Shown here: in pieces, positions 17,625-26,526 of the stretch
Numbering within the stretch: position 1 is the first letter of the stretch
How the letters are laid out: the number at the start of each line of letters is the position of its first letter
The notes under the pieces: generated by a model
What the model saw: only the letters and a program-made list of their open reading frames with translations
Databases searched by the model: none
Told to the model about the DNA's origin: nothing
Translations under genes and position numbers: made by a program
Assembly: GCA_034439755.1 (NCBI GenBank)
Contig: JAWXAZ010000098.1
Location: forward strand, 62,001-126,000
Source: B1 sp034439755
Lineage (GTDB): Bacteria > Bacteroidota > Bacteroidia > UKL13-3
DNA: 64,000 bases
Direction: 5' to 3'

Positions 17625-18245
17625 ATGTCTGAAGAGGTAAAAAATAAGATTATTAAGGAGGCGGGAACATTGTTTTTGAAATACGGTTTCAAAAGCATTA
17701 CCATGGACGATATAGCAAGAGAATTGGGTATTTCAAAGAAAACTTTATATCAATTTTTTGAAGATAAAAATAGTTTGGTAGACCAAGCAGTGATTGACCA
17801 TATAATGGGCGAAGAGGCGGTATGCAATCAATTGAGTAATGAAGTAGAAAACCCGTTGGAGCGTATGTTGCTTATCACAGACTCCTTTAGTGATATCAAA
17901 AAGCAAATTAATCCTAGTGTATTATTCGATTTAAAAAAATATTTTAAGTCAACATGGGATCGGCTCAACCAGTTTAGAATTGAGTTTATTTACAACCAAA
18001 TTCTCATCAATATATTAGAGGGTAAAAAGGCAGGTTATTACCACCAAGATTTAGATGAAAGTTTAATTGCCCGATTTTATATTCACTTAGTAGATTTTAT
18101 GCTAAACCCAGATAACCACGGTAGTTTGGCGCACGATTTTAAAACAGTGCACAACGAGATGATGAAGTATCATTTGCGTTCAATTTGCACAGAAAAGGGA
18201 TTTGCCTATTTACATTCTAGCAAGATCTATCAAAATTTAATTTAA
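17625..18245 (+). CDS. TetR/AcrR-family transcriptional regulator
   Basis: 206 residues. The N-terminal helix-turn-helix is clear: GFKSITMDDIARELGISKKT followed by LYQFFEDKNSLV (about residues 20-52). The rest is an all-helical ligand-binding and dimerisation domain without a recognisable ligand signature. It is the first gene of an operon with the RND efflux system (14, 31 and 31 bases between genes) and sits just behind the 28-bp inverted repeat, so it most likely represses its own operon until an effector binds. Confidence 0.9.
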   Translation: MSEEVKNKIIKEAGTLFLKYGFKSITMDDIARELGISKKTLYQFFEDKNSLVDQAVIDHIMGEEAVCNQLSNEVENPLERMLLITDSFSDIKKQINPSVLFDLKKYFKSTWDRLNQFRIEFIYNQILINILEGKKAGYYHQDLDESLIARFYIHLVDFMLNPDNHGSLAHDFKTVHNEMMKYHLRSICTEKGFAYLHSSKIYQNLI

Positions 18246-18259
18246 CACCACAACATTAC

Positions 18260-19603
18260 ATGAAAACCAAATCAGGAATTGCACTCATTTTTTTGCTTTT
18301 ATTAGCAGATTTTGTTGGAGCGCAAGAAAATCAATTTCAGAAATTTAGTTTAAAGGAAGCTGTTGATTTTGCCAAGAAATCTAACTATACGCTCCAGAAT
18401 AACAAATTGGATGTGCTATCTAGTCAGAAAAAAGTAAACGAAATTATGGCAATGGGTTTGCCGCAGGTAAATGCAACTGGTAACTTAATTAACAATATAA
18501 AGATTCCGGTTCAGGTTGTACCAAATTTTTTGCAATCGGTTATGGGAGGTCCAGATAATTTGGAATTAGCTTTCTCTCGTCCTTTTACGAGTGGCTTTAC
18601 CCTATCTGCCAATCAATTGTTATTTGATGGAACATTTTTCTTGGGCTTAAAGGCTTCAAAAGAATTTGTAAACCTATCTCAATTGAATTTTTCGAGAACT
18701 AAAATTGAAACAGAAGTAAATGTCTCAAAAGCATATTACTTGTGTTTATTGTTAGATGCCAATGAAGAAATGATGGGTAAGAACATTGAGAGTTTAAATA
18801 AAACAAAATCTGATTTGGAGCAGTTTTATAAAAACGGGTTTTCTGAAAAGGTAGATGTAGATAGGTTAACGCTTCAACTGTCGAACTTAAGTTTACAAAA
18901 GGATAAAATTCACGACCAAAGACGGATTGCAGCAATGGTGTTAAAATTACAAATGGGCATGCCTGTTTCCGATAGCATTATGCTTACAGATGGATTAGAA
19001 GATTTATACCAAACATCTAAAACAATGGCCATTGAAGAAAAGGCAAATTACAGTACCCGTATTGAGTATAAAATGTTGAAGCAACAATTGTCGCTAAGCG
19101 AGTTGGATAAAAGAAGATATGCAGTGGGCTATTTGCCATCATTGTTCCTTTTTGGCAATATTCAGAGAAATGCATTTGGTGATAATTTGGGTAGTTTATA
19201 CGACAAGTTCTATCCAGGCACAAGTGTTGGATTAAGTATGAGCTTGCCTATTTTTGATGGTTTAAAGAAACACGCACAAACGCAGCAAGCCCGCATCGGA
19301 ATTACCAAAACGGAGAACGACATTAAGAACTTTGAGAATGTAATTGATCAGCAAGTTTTCCAGTCTAAATCAAGTTACTTGAGAAGCAGTCAGCAAATAG
19401 AAATTCAAAGAGGGAATTTAAAATTGGCTCAGGAAATATATGAGCGTATGGATTTAAAATACAAAAATGGTGTTGGTTCAAGCCTAGAATTAACAACCGC
19501 TCAAACAGATTTAGAGAATGCCAGAACCAATTTTTTAACTACGGTTTATGAGTATTTTGTGGCAGAAATGGAACTTAGAAAATCTTTGGGTTTAATTAAT
19601 TAA
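18260..19603 (+). CDS. TolC-family outer-membrane efflux protein
   Basis: 447 residues with a signal peptide ending near FVGAQ (about residue 22). Two outer-membrane efflux repeats can be traced: the first with SLKEAVDFAKKSNYTLQNNK, the second with LPIFDGLKKHAQTQQARIG, and long amphipathic helices ending in SSLELTTAQTDLENA. It forms the trimeric exit duct for the adaptor and RND pump encoded downstream. Confidence 0.9.
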   Translation: MKTKSGIALIFLLLLADFVGAQENQFQKFSLKEAVDFAKKSNYTLQNNKLDVLSSQKKVNEIMAMGLPQVNATGNLINNIKIPVQVVPNFLQSVMGGPDNLELAFSRPFTSGFTLSANQLLFDGTFFLGLKASKEFVNLSQLNFSRTKIETEVNVSKAYYLCLLLDANEEMMGKNIESLNKTKSDLEQFYKNGFSEKVDVDRLTLQLSNLSLQKDKIHDQRRIAAMVLKLQMGMPVSDSIMLTDGLEDLYQTSKTMAIEEKANYSTRIEYKMLKQQLSLSELDKRRYAVGYLPSLFLFGNIQRNAFGDNLGSLYDKFYPGTSVGLSMSLPIFDGLKKHAQTQQARIGITKTENDIKNFENVIDQQVFQSKSSYLRSSQQIEIQRGNLKLAQEIYERMDLKYKNGVGSSLELTTAQTDLENARTNFLTTVYEYFVAEMELRKSLGLIN

Positions 19604-19634
19604 TAGATAAAAAAATTATTATATATAAAAGCAA

Positions 19635-20774
19635 ATGAAAAGAATCATAAACAGACTTTCTTTTATCCTTGGAATAGGAATTTTGATTTCATGTGGTGGA
19701 TCAAATTCTTTGGAGGGTAAAAAGACCCAATTAGACAAGTTGAAAACGCAGCAGGCAGAAATTGCCTCACAAATTAAGACCGTTGAGGAGGAGATTGTAG
19801 CATTGGGAGATTCGGTGAATACGGGTTCCGAAAAAGTAAAATATGTGGCAGTAACCAAGCTTGGAGAGGAGACTTTTGATCATTATATTGATGTTCAGGG
19901 AAGGGTTGAAGGCGATCAAAATACTACGATTAGCGCAAGGGCGATGGCACCAGTTACACGTGTTTTAGTTGGCTCTGGATCCAACGTTAAAAAAGGTCAG
20001 GTTTTGGCCGAGTTAGATGGCGAAATTGTTTCGCGTCAAATTGAAGATTTAAAGGTTAGTTTAAATTTTGCCGCCGATATTTTTAAAAAGCAAAAGGCCT
20101 TATGGGAAAAGCAAGTGGGTACAGAAATTCAATATTTGAGTGCCAAGAATAACAAAGAATCTTTGGAGCAAAAATTGGCGACGTTGAACGAGAATTTTGA
20201 CATGTATAAAATTAAATCGCCTATAAATGGAACGGTAGATGAGGTGTTTTTAAAGATTGGTCAAAATGTAGCACCTGGCATTCCTTGTTTTAGGGTTGTT
20301 AATAATGGCGTATTGAAGGCTAAAGCAGATGTTTCTGAAACTTATGCGAGTCAAATTAAAGAAGGTAACATGGTAAAATTAATGTTCCCAGATTTAGAAA
20401 ACCAGGAGGTGATTTCAACAGTGAGTTTTACTTCGCGTGTGATTAGTCAGATGAACCGTACATTTACTATAGAAGCTACTTTGCCAAGCGATAAAAACTT
20501 TATTCCAAATATGATTTGTATTTTTAGGGTGAAGGATTATCAATCGAAAGGAACCCTAGTTGTTCCAATTAATACCGTTCAAAAAACAGAAAATTCTTCT
20601 TACGTGGTAGTTGGTCAAATAGTAAATGGCAAGCAAGTGGCCGTTAAAAAGGAAGTTAAAGTTGGAAAAGTTTATCAGGGAAAAATTGAGGTTTTATCTG
20701 GTTTGGCTGTGGGTGATTTGTTAATCACAACAGGTTTTCAGGATTTGAACGATAACGAGCTGATTAAATTCTAA
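19635..20774 (+). CDS. RND efflux periplasmic adaptor (membrane-fusion lipoprotein)
   Basis: 379 residues. The N-terminus has a lipoprotein signal with lipobox LISC and Cys20 as the lipidation site. A short coiled coil (about 25-60) precedes the lipoyl/barrel-sandwich halves, with GSGSNVKKGQVLAELDGEI and IKSPINGTVDEVFLKIGQNV, then a beta-barrel and a membrane-proximal domain. It links the RND pump to the TolC-type duct. Position in the operon and domain order agree. Confidence 0.92.
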   Translation: MKRIINRLSFILGIGILISCGGSNSLEGKKTQLDKLKTQQAEIASQIKTVEEEIVALGDSVNTGSEKVKYVAVTKLGEETFDHYIDVQGRVEGDQNTTISARAMAPVTRVLVGSGSNVKKGQVLAELDGEIVSRQIEDLKVSLNFAADIFKKQKALWEKQVGTEIQYLSAKNNKESLEQKLATLNENFDMYKIKSPINGTVDEVFLKIGQNVAPGIPCFRVVNNGVLKAKADVSETYASQIKEGNMVKLMFPDLENQEVISTVSFTSRVISQMNRTFTIEATLPSDKNFIPNMICIFRVKDYQSKGTLVVPINTVQKTENSSYVVVGQIVNGKQVAVKKEVKVGKVYQGKIEVLSGLAVGDLLITTGFQDLNDNELIKF

Positions 20775-20805
20775 TTTGGTTTAAAAATGCATAATCAACA
20801 TAAAA

Positions 20806-23800
20806 ATGATTGAAAAATTTAAAGAATTTAAACCATCGAGCTGGGCGATAGAAAATAAGACCAGCGTGTATATTATGACCATCATTATAACCCTTGCGGG
20901 GTTGATGAGTTATAATAGTCTACCTAAGGAACAATTTCCTGAGGTGGTATTCCCTCAAATTTTGGTAAATACGATTTATGCGGGTACTGCACCAAAAGAC
21001 ATGGAAAACTTGGTTTCAAAGCACATTGAAAAGCAAGTAAAATCTATCAATGGGGTGAAGCAAGTGAATAGTACCTCGTTGCAAGATTTTTCAATGATAA
21101 ACATTGAATTTAATACAGACGTTGATGTGCCAGTTGCTAAGCAAAGAGTAAAGGATGCAGTAGATAAAGCGCGCAAAGATTTACCAACAGATTTAACGCG
21201 TGAGCCAGAGGTAATAGACATCGACGTGTCTCAAATTCCAATCATGAATGTGCACCTTTCTGGCGACTTTCCATTGGATAAGCTGAAAGATTACGCAGAT
21301 AACTTAAAAGATAGAATTGAGGGCTTAAAGGAAATTACGCGTTGTGATATAGTGGGTGCTTTGGATCGCGAGATTCAAATAGATGTTGACATGTATAAAA
21401 TGCAGATTGCAGATATTACCATGCGTGATATTGAGAGTGCGGTTAAATATGAAAACATGACCATCTCTGGTGGCCAAATAAAAATGGACGGACTAAAAAG
21501 ATCCGTTAATGTGGTTGGTCAGTACACCGATGCCAATAAAATTGGCGATATCATTATCCGTTCTGGAAGTGGAGCTACTGTTTATTTAAAGGATATTGCC
21601 ACCATTAATGATGGCTTTAAGGAGAAAGAAAGTTATGCTCGTTTAGATCACAAAAATGTGGTTACCCTAAATGTAATTAAGAAGAGCGGGCAAAATTTGA
21701 TTGATGCCTCTGAAAAAATCAAGGAAATTACCACGGAGATGAAGGAAAATTCCTTGCCAAAGGGATTAAAAGTAACCATTACAGGAGATCAATCTGAAAA
21801 GACTAAGGTAACCTTAGACGACTTAATCAATACCATTATCATTGGCTTTATTTTGGTAACTATAATTCTTATGTTTTTTATGGGTACTACCAATGCCATT
21901 TTTGTGGCAATGTCTGTACCGCTCTCAATGTTTATTGCATTTTTAATCATGCCAGTGGTAGGTTTTACCTTAAACATGATTGTGTTGTTCTCTTTCTTGT
22001 TGGCCTTAGGAATTGTGGTGGATGATGCCATTGTGGTAATTGAAAACACGCATAGGATTTTTGACCATGGAAAGGTGCCCATTGTGAAGGCAGCTAAAAC
22101 TGCGGCAGGAGAGGTTTTTATGCCAGTATTATCTGGAACATTAACCACCTTGGCGCCGTTTATTCCACTTGCATTTTGGCAAGGTACCATTGGTAAGTTT
22201 ATGTTTTACCTGCCAATTACTTTAATTATTACGCTCTTAGCTTCTTTATTGGTTGCGTATATTATTAATCCTGTTTTTGCTGTTGATTTTATGAAGCCGC
22301 ATCATTTGGGAGAAAAGAGAAGAAGCATAACCAAAGGATTTAAAATTACTTCCATTGTTTTTGGTGTGGTAGTTTTATTATCTTATATATTCCAAAATTG
22401 GGGATTCGGAAACTTAATGCTTACACTATATGGTTTGTACTGTTTAGACAGATTCGTTCTTCATGGGGTAATACAGAAGTTCCAAGATGTTACTTGGCCC
22501 ACTTTTCAGGAACGATATAAAAAACTGTTGATTTGGATTTTACAGGGAACTAGGCCAATTTGGGCTTTGGTAGGAACTATTTCTATGTTAATTTTATCCT
22601 TTGTTTTGGTTGAAATAAAAAGTCCAAAAGTGGAGTTCTTTCCTCAGAGTGATCCAAACTTCGTTTATGCCTATATTTCGCTTCCAATTGGGACAGACCA
22701 GGTTTATACCGATTCAATTACCCACTTAATTGAGGATAGAATTTATGAGGTGGTTGGTGATTCCAATCCAATTGTTGAATCTATTATTTCTAATGTGGCG
22801 GTAGGTGCCAATAATCCTTCTAGTTTCGATTTTAGTGTGAGTCCACATTTAGGTAAAGTTACCGTTGCGTTTGTGCCCTTTGGCAAAAGAGATGGTGCAT
22901 CTACGGTTGTATATTTGGATGAAATTAGGAACGTTGTAAAGGGTATTCCAGGTGCGGAAGTTACAGTAGAGCAAGAACAAGGTGGACCTCCAACAGGTAA
23001 ACCAATTAACATTGAAATTACAGGCGATGAATTTGAGCAATTAACAGCCATTTCTAGAGACCTAAAGCGTTATTTGGATTCATTGGCCATTCCAGGAATT
23101 GAAGAACTCAAGTCAGATTTACAATCAAATAAGCCAGAGATTATTGTTGAAATAGACCGCGAACGTGCCAACAGGGAAGGAATCTCTACCGCCATAATTG
23201 GAAAGGAATTACGCGATGCTATTTTTGGAACTGAGGTTTCAAAATTTAAGGATGCAAACGACGATTATCCGATTCAATTGCGTTACAAATTTGACCAAAG
23301 AAACAATATTAATGCACTGATGAATTTGAAAATTACCTACCGTGACATGAATATGGGGGGGCAAATTAGACAGATTCCTTTGGCATCTGTTGCCAAAGTT
23401 AGTTATGGTAATACTTTTGGAGGCATTAAAAGAAAAAATCAAAAGCGTTTAGTTACCCTTACCTCAAATGTATTAAGTGGGTATAACGCAAATGAAATAA
23501 ATGCAAAAATTATGAAGGCGGTAAAAAGATACCCTTTGCCTCAAGATTTAATGGTTTCTATGACTGGTGAGCAAGAAAAACAAAAGGAAACAGGGGCATT
23601 TTTAGGAGGTGCAATGCTTGTTTCATTTGGCTTAATTTTCTTAATCCTTGTAACCCAATTTAACTCAATTTCTAAACCTTTGATCATTATTTCCGAGATA
23701 TTCTTTAGTATCACGGGGGTGTTGTTAGGTTTAGTTATTTTTAACATGAGCATATCTATTGTAATGACAGGTGTAGGGGTAATTGCCTTAGCTGGAATTG

Positions 23801-24186
23801 TGGTAAGAAATGGAATCTTATTGGTAGAATTCACCGAGCTCCTTATGGAACAAGGGGTAGAAATGAAGGAAGCAATTATTGAAGCGGGTAAAACAAGGAT
23901 GACGCCGGTAATTTTAACGGCTTTCGCAACTATTCTAGGATTAATTCCATTGGCAGTTGGATTGAACCTTGATTTTGTTTCCTTGTTTAGGCACTTAAAT
24001 CCGCATATTCATTTTGGAGGCGACAATGTAGCCTTCTGGGGGCCGTTAAGTTGGACGATGATTTTTGGATTAAGTTTTGCGACTTTCCTAACCTTAATAA
24101 TGGTTCCAGTAATGTTGTTATTGGCCAATAATTTAAAAAAGAAGTTTGGCATTCCTTTGGTTAAAAAGCATGCCATAGAGGAATAA
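20806..24186 (+). CDS. RND-family efflux transporter permease
   Basis: 1126 residues, AcrB-like size. Twelve membrane helices and two large periplasmic loops are visible. Helix 4 carries the proton-relay pair in GIVVDDAIVVIENTHR, and the first helix is preceded by SSWAIENKTSVYIM. Periplasmic porter segments such as FPEVVFPQILV and GTAPKDMENLV are preserved. Near the C-terminus an insertion of about 20 residues (FRHLNPHIHFGGDNVAFWGP) sits before the last two helices, as in many Bacteroidota homologues. Probably proton-driven export of drugs or lipids; the substrate cannot be told. Confidence 0.93.
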   Translation: MIEKFKEFKPSSWAIENKTSVYIMTIIITLAGLMSYNSLPKEQFPEVVFPQILVNTIYAGTAPKDMENLVSKHIEKQVKSINGVKQVNSTSLQDFSMINIEFNTDVDVPVAKQRVKDAVDKARKDLPTDLTREPEVIDIDVSQIPIMNVHLSGDFPLDKLKDYADNLKDRIEGLKEITRCDIVGALDREIQIDVDMYKMQIADITMRDIESAVKYENMTISGGQIKMDGLKRSVNVVGQYTDANKIGDIIIRSGSGATVYLKDIATINDGFKEKESYARLDHKNVVTLNVIKKSGQNLIDASEKIKEITTEMKENSLPKGLKVTITGDQSEKTKVTLDDLINTIIIGFILVTIILMFFMGTTNAIFVAMSVPLSMFIAFLIMPVVGFTLNMIVLFSFLLALGIVVDDAIVVIENTHRIFDHGKVPIVKAAKTAAGEVFMPVLSGTLTTLAPFIPLAFWQGTIGKFMFYLPITLIITLLASLLVAYIINPVFAVDFMKPHHLGEKRRSITKGFKITSIVFGVVVLLSYIFQNWGFGNLMLTLYGLYCLDRFVLHGVIQKFQDVTWPTFQERYKKLLIWILQGTRPIWALVGTISMLILSFVLVEIKSPKVEFFPQSDPNFVYAYISLPIGTDQVYTDSITHLIEDRIYEVVGDSNPIVESIISNVAVGANNPSSFDFSVSPHLGKVTVAFVPFGKRDGASTVVYLDEIRNVVKGIPGAEVTVEQEQGGPPTGKPINIEITGDEFEQLTAISRDLKRYLDSLAIPGIEELKSDLQSNKPEIIVEIDRERANREGISTAIIGKELRDAIFGTEVSKFKDANDDYPIQLRYKFDQRNNINALMNLKITYRDMNMGGQIRQIPLASVAKVSYGNTFGGIKRKNQKRLVTLTSNVLSGYNANEINAKIMKAVKRYPLPQDLMVSMTGEQEKQKETGAFLGGAMLVSFGLIFLILVTQFNSISKPLIIISEIFFSITGVLLGLVIFNMSISIVMTGVGVIALAGIVVRNGILLVEFTELLMEQGVEMKEAIIEAGKTRMTPVILTAFATILGLIPLAVGLNLDFVSLFRHLNPHIHFGGDNVAFWGPLSWTMIFGLSFATFLTLIMVPVMLLLANNLKKKFGIPLVKKHAIEE

Positions 24187-24332
24187 ATAATTTATGAAAA
24201 AGTGTATATATCAGGCTGTTTCTTTTTTTTACAGAAAAATGATAAAATTTTCTTTTCAGAAATGAATATATTGTTCTATCTTGCACCCAAGAAATTAACA
24301 ATGCGATAATGGATTCGTTCATGAGCATTTAC

Positions 24333-24410
24333 GGTAATTGCATCTAGGGGTAGAGTGCAATTTGTTTCATAGGCTAAAGCGGGGTCTGGGTAACCAGCCC
24401 CGTTTTTTTA
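24333..24410 (+). ncRNA. Twin small RNA element, copy 1
   Basis: This 78-base unit is repeated with 74 identities at 24478-24555. It folds into two hairpins. The first is ATTGCATCTA / TAGA-g-TGCAAT with loop GGGG; the second is CGGGG-t-CTGG / CCAG-CCCCG with a GTAA (GNRA) tetraloop followed by seven T, an intrinsic terminator. A single-stranded linker TTTGTTTCATAGGCTAAAG lies between. A candidate promoter (TTTT-N20-TATCTTGC, 24253-24284) is ~50 bases upstream. It could be a free small RNA or the termination platform of a regulatory leader; no coding frame is evident. I do not recognise it as a specific known family. Confidence 0.65.
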
Positions 24411-24435
24411 CAGTTCTTGAGAGTAATTAAAAATA

Positions 24436-24467
24436 TTTGACGTTGAGATACTTGGTTACTAGTTTCA
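24436..24467 (+). promoter_or_regulatory. Candidate promoter of twin RNA copy 2
   Basis: TTTG at 24436-24439, a 20-base spacer and TAGTTTCA at 24460-24467 fit TTTG-N20-TAnnTTTG with one mismatch in the -7 box counting TTTG against TTCA as near-consensus. Transcription would start just before the conserved 78-base unit at 24478, so copy 2 may be an independent ~80-nt RNA. Confidence 0.45.
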
Positions 24468-24477
24468 ATGTTATAAA

Positions 24478-24555
24478 GGTAATTGCATCTAGGGGTAGAG
24501 TGCAATTTGTTTCATAGGCTAAAGCGGGGTTCGGGTAACCGACCCCGTTTTTTTA
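24478..24555 (+). ncRNA. Twin small RNA element, copy 2
   Basis: Same 78-base unit as copy 1. All four differences lie in the terminator stem and are compensatory: 5' arm CTGG becomes TCGG while the 3' arm CCAG becomes CCGA, so a C-G pair becomes T-A and a T-A pair becomes C-G. The 5' hairpin, linker, GTAA loop and T run are unchanged. It ends 51 bases before the ABC-F start, and a separate -7-like box for that gene lies between, which favours an independent RNA over an ABC-F leader. Confidence 0.65.
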
Positions 24556-24578
24556 TGCTTTCAATCGTCTTTTTGGCT

Positions 24579-24586
24579 TACCTTCG
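24579..24586 (+). promoter_or_regulatory. -7-like box of the ABC-F gene
   Basis: TACCTTCG fits TAnnTTTG with one mismatch and is 20 bases before the ATG. A weak -33 (TATG) is 21 bases upstream, inside the tail of the twin RNA terminator. Confidence 0.35.
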
Positions 24587-24606
24587 CAGCCCTTTTATAT
24601 TTATCC

Positions 24607-26229
24607 ATGATATCAGTTGCTAATTTGAGTTTGCGTTATGGCAAACGTGTTTTATTTGAAGAAGTAAATGTTAAATTTTCTCCTGGTAATTGTTACGGCG
24701 TTATTGGTGCCAATGGCGCAGGCAAAACAACCTTCCTTAAAATTTTATCTGGAGAGATAGACCCAAGCACAGGGTCAATATCCATGGCTCCTGGCGAGCG
24801 AATGAGTGTATTGAAGCAAAATCACTTTGAGTTCGACGAATTGCCTGTTTTGCAAACTGTTATTATGGGTAACCGTAAATTATGGGATATCATGCAAGAA
24901 AAGGATGCCATCTATTTAAAACCCGATTTTAATGATGATGATGGACATAAGGCAGCAGAATTAGAAGGCGTTTTTGCCGATATGGAGGGATGGAATGCTG
25001 ATAGCGATGCCGCAAATCTATTAAGTGATTTGGGTATAAAAGAACACCAGCACCAAATGCTTATTAAGGAATTGAATGGCAAGGAAAAGGTAAGGGTATT
25101 ATTGGCTCAGGCATTATTTGGCAATCCAGATGTGTTGCTTCTGGATGAACCAACCAATGATTTAGATGTGGAAACGATTAATTGGTTAGAGAATTTCCTA
25201 GCTGATTTTCAAAACACAGTGATTGTAGTTTCGCATGATAGGCACTTTTTGGATGCGGTTTGTACCCACATTGCAGATATTGATTTTAGTAAAATTCAAC
25301 TTTATACGGGTAACTATACTTTTTGGTATGAGATCAGCCAATTGGCGCTTCGTCAGCGTGGCGATCAAAACAAAAAGGTGGAGGATAAGCGCAAAGAGCT
25401 GCAAGAATTTATTGAACGATTTAGTGCAAATGCCTCCAAATCTCGTCAGGCTACCAGTAGAAAGAAGTTATTAGAAAAATTGGTTGTAGATGATATTAAG
25501 GCATCCACCAGAAAATATCCTGGAATTATTTTCAGGCCAGATAGAGAGTGTGGTGATCAAATTCTTAGGATGGAAGACGTTGCTAAGAAGAATGCAGATA
25601 ACCAATACTTGTTCAAGAACATTTCTTTTGCTTTAGATAAAGGAGATAAAGTTGCAATTTTGTCGAGAAATCAATTGGCTATTTCAGCTTTTTTTGAAAT
25701 TCTTTCGGGCAACGAAAAGCAGGATGAGGGCGAGTTACTTTGGGGCCAGACCATTACTACTTCTTATTTGCCAAATGAAAATTCAAAATATTTTTCTGGC
25801 GATAACAATTTGATAGACTGGTTAAGGCAATTCTCCAATGAAAAGGACGAAACCTATATTCGTGGGTTTTTGGGGAAAATGCTTTTTAGTGGGGAGGAAG
25901 TGTTTAAGATGTCAAATGTTTTATCTGGAGGCGAGAAGGTGCGTTGCATGATTTCGAGGATGATGTTAACTAATGCTAATTGCCTTATTATGGATGAACC
26001 AACCAATCACTTGGATTTGGAATCTATTACAGCATTTAACAATGCCTTGGTTGACTGGAAGCACAATGCTATTTTTACTTCTCATGACCATACCTTTATT
26101 CAAAGTATTGCCAACCGAATAATTGAAATCACGCCAAATGGCATTATAGACAAACGCTTAAGTTATGATGAATATTTGTCTGACGAAAGAGTTAAGGCTC
26201 AGAGGATTGAGCTTTATGGCGACAAATAA
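24607..26229 (+). CDS. ABC-F family ATPase with one degenerate ATP site
   Basis: 540 residues: two ABC domains joined by a charged linker (about 250-305), no membrane segments. Domain 1: Walker A GANGAGKTT (34-42), signature altered to LNGKE (155-159), Walker B LLLDEPTNDLD (176-186). Domain 2: the Walker A position reads ILSRNQLAIS (350-359) with no GK[ST], signature LSGGE intact (438-442), Walker B LIMDEPTNHLD intact. Because each composite site uses Walker A of one domain and signature of the other, one site is intact and the second has lost both parts. ABC-F proteins act on the ribosome in translation control or antibiotic protection; this resembles the YbiT-like group. Which role applies cannot be seen. 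Confidence 0.88.
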   Translation: MISVANLSLRYGKRVLFEEVNVKFSPGNCYGVIGANGAGKTTFLKILSGEIDPSTGSISMAPGERMSVLKQNHFEFDELPVLQTVIMGNRKLWDIMQEKDAIYLKPDFNDDDGHKAAELEGVFADMEGWNADSDAANLLSDLGIKEHQHQMLIKELNGKEKVRVLLAQALFGNPDVLLLDEPTNDLDVETINWLENFLADFQNTVIVVSHDRHFLDAVCTHIADIDFSKIQLYTGNYTFWYEISQLALRQRGDQNKKVEDKRKELQEFIERFSANASKSRQATSRKKLLEKLVVDDIKASTRKYPGIIFRPDRECGDQILRMEDVAKKNADNQYLFKNISFALDKGDKVAILSRNQLAISAFFEILSGNEKQDEGELLWGQTITTSYLPNENSKYFSGDNNLIDWLRQFSNEKDETYIRGFLGKMLFSGEEVFKMSNVLSGGEKVRCMISRMMLTNANCLIMDEPTNHLDLESITAFNNALVDWKHNAIFTSHDHTFIQSIANRIIEITPNGIIDKRLSYDEYLSDERVKAQRIELYGDK

Positions 26230-26260
26230 TTGATCTTGTTGGCTGGGTAAAAGAACCAAA

Positions 26261-26276
26261 GGCCGCTTACGCGGCC
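26261..26276 (-). terminator. GC-rich GTAA-loop hairpin, possible minus-strand terminator
   Basis: On the minus strand GGCCGC-GTAA-GCGGCC forms a perfect 6-bp stem with a GNRA loop, followed by TTTGGTTCTTTT. It could end the transcript of the LytTR operon. A second perfect 8-bp hairpin, GCTATAGG-gaa-CCTATAGC, lies at 26297-26315, so the 26250-26345 stretch is strongly structured; I do not recognise it as a known RNA. Confidence 0.4.
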
Positions 26277-26364
26277 CCGGTCCAACCTTTACTCAAGCTA
26301 TAGGGAACCTATAGCAAGCTCTTTGGGTGGAGGGTTGATAGGCTAGAGCAGGGCATCCTTTATT

Positions 26365-26442
26365 CTAAATCCACCATTGTATTGCTACTAAAACGATGGT
26401 AATCATAATAAATGAAAATAGGGCGATTCTTTTTGCTTTCAT
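26365..26442 (-). CDS. Candidate 25-residue single-helix membrane peptide
   Basis: A short frame downstream of the LytTR regulator on the same strand. The product has a basic start (MKAKR), one hydrophobic helix and an aromatic end (QWWI), the design of tiny inner-membrane proteins. CATCTTTG, one mismatch from a -7 box, lies about 10 bases upstream. No Shine-Dalgarno sequence is visible, which is common in Bacteroidota. Coding status is unproven. Confidence 0.3.
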   Translation of the reverse strand: MKAKRIALFSFIMITIVLVAIQWWI

Positions 26443-26526
26443 ATGCAATGCAAAGATGGCAAAAAATTTATTCCCTAACCTACAAAACCAATAACTGGTA
26501 GCTTTGATTGAATATGTGGTATACTT

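Noticed and set aside
24333..24606. Twin RNA elements as an antibiotic-responsive leader of the ABC-F gene
   Set aside because: Each unit ends in its own strong terminator, no upstream peptide frame is visible, and a separate -7-like box lies between copy 2 and the ABC-F start. Not excluded, but less likely than independent RNAs.
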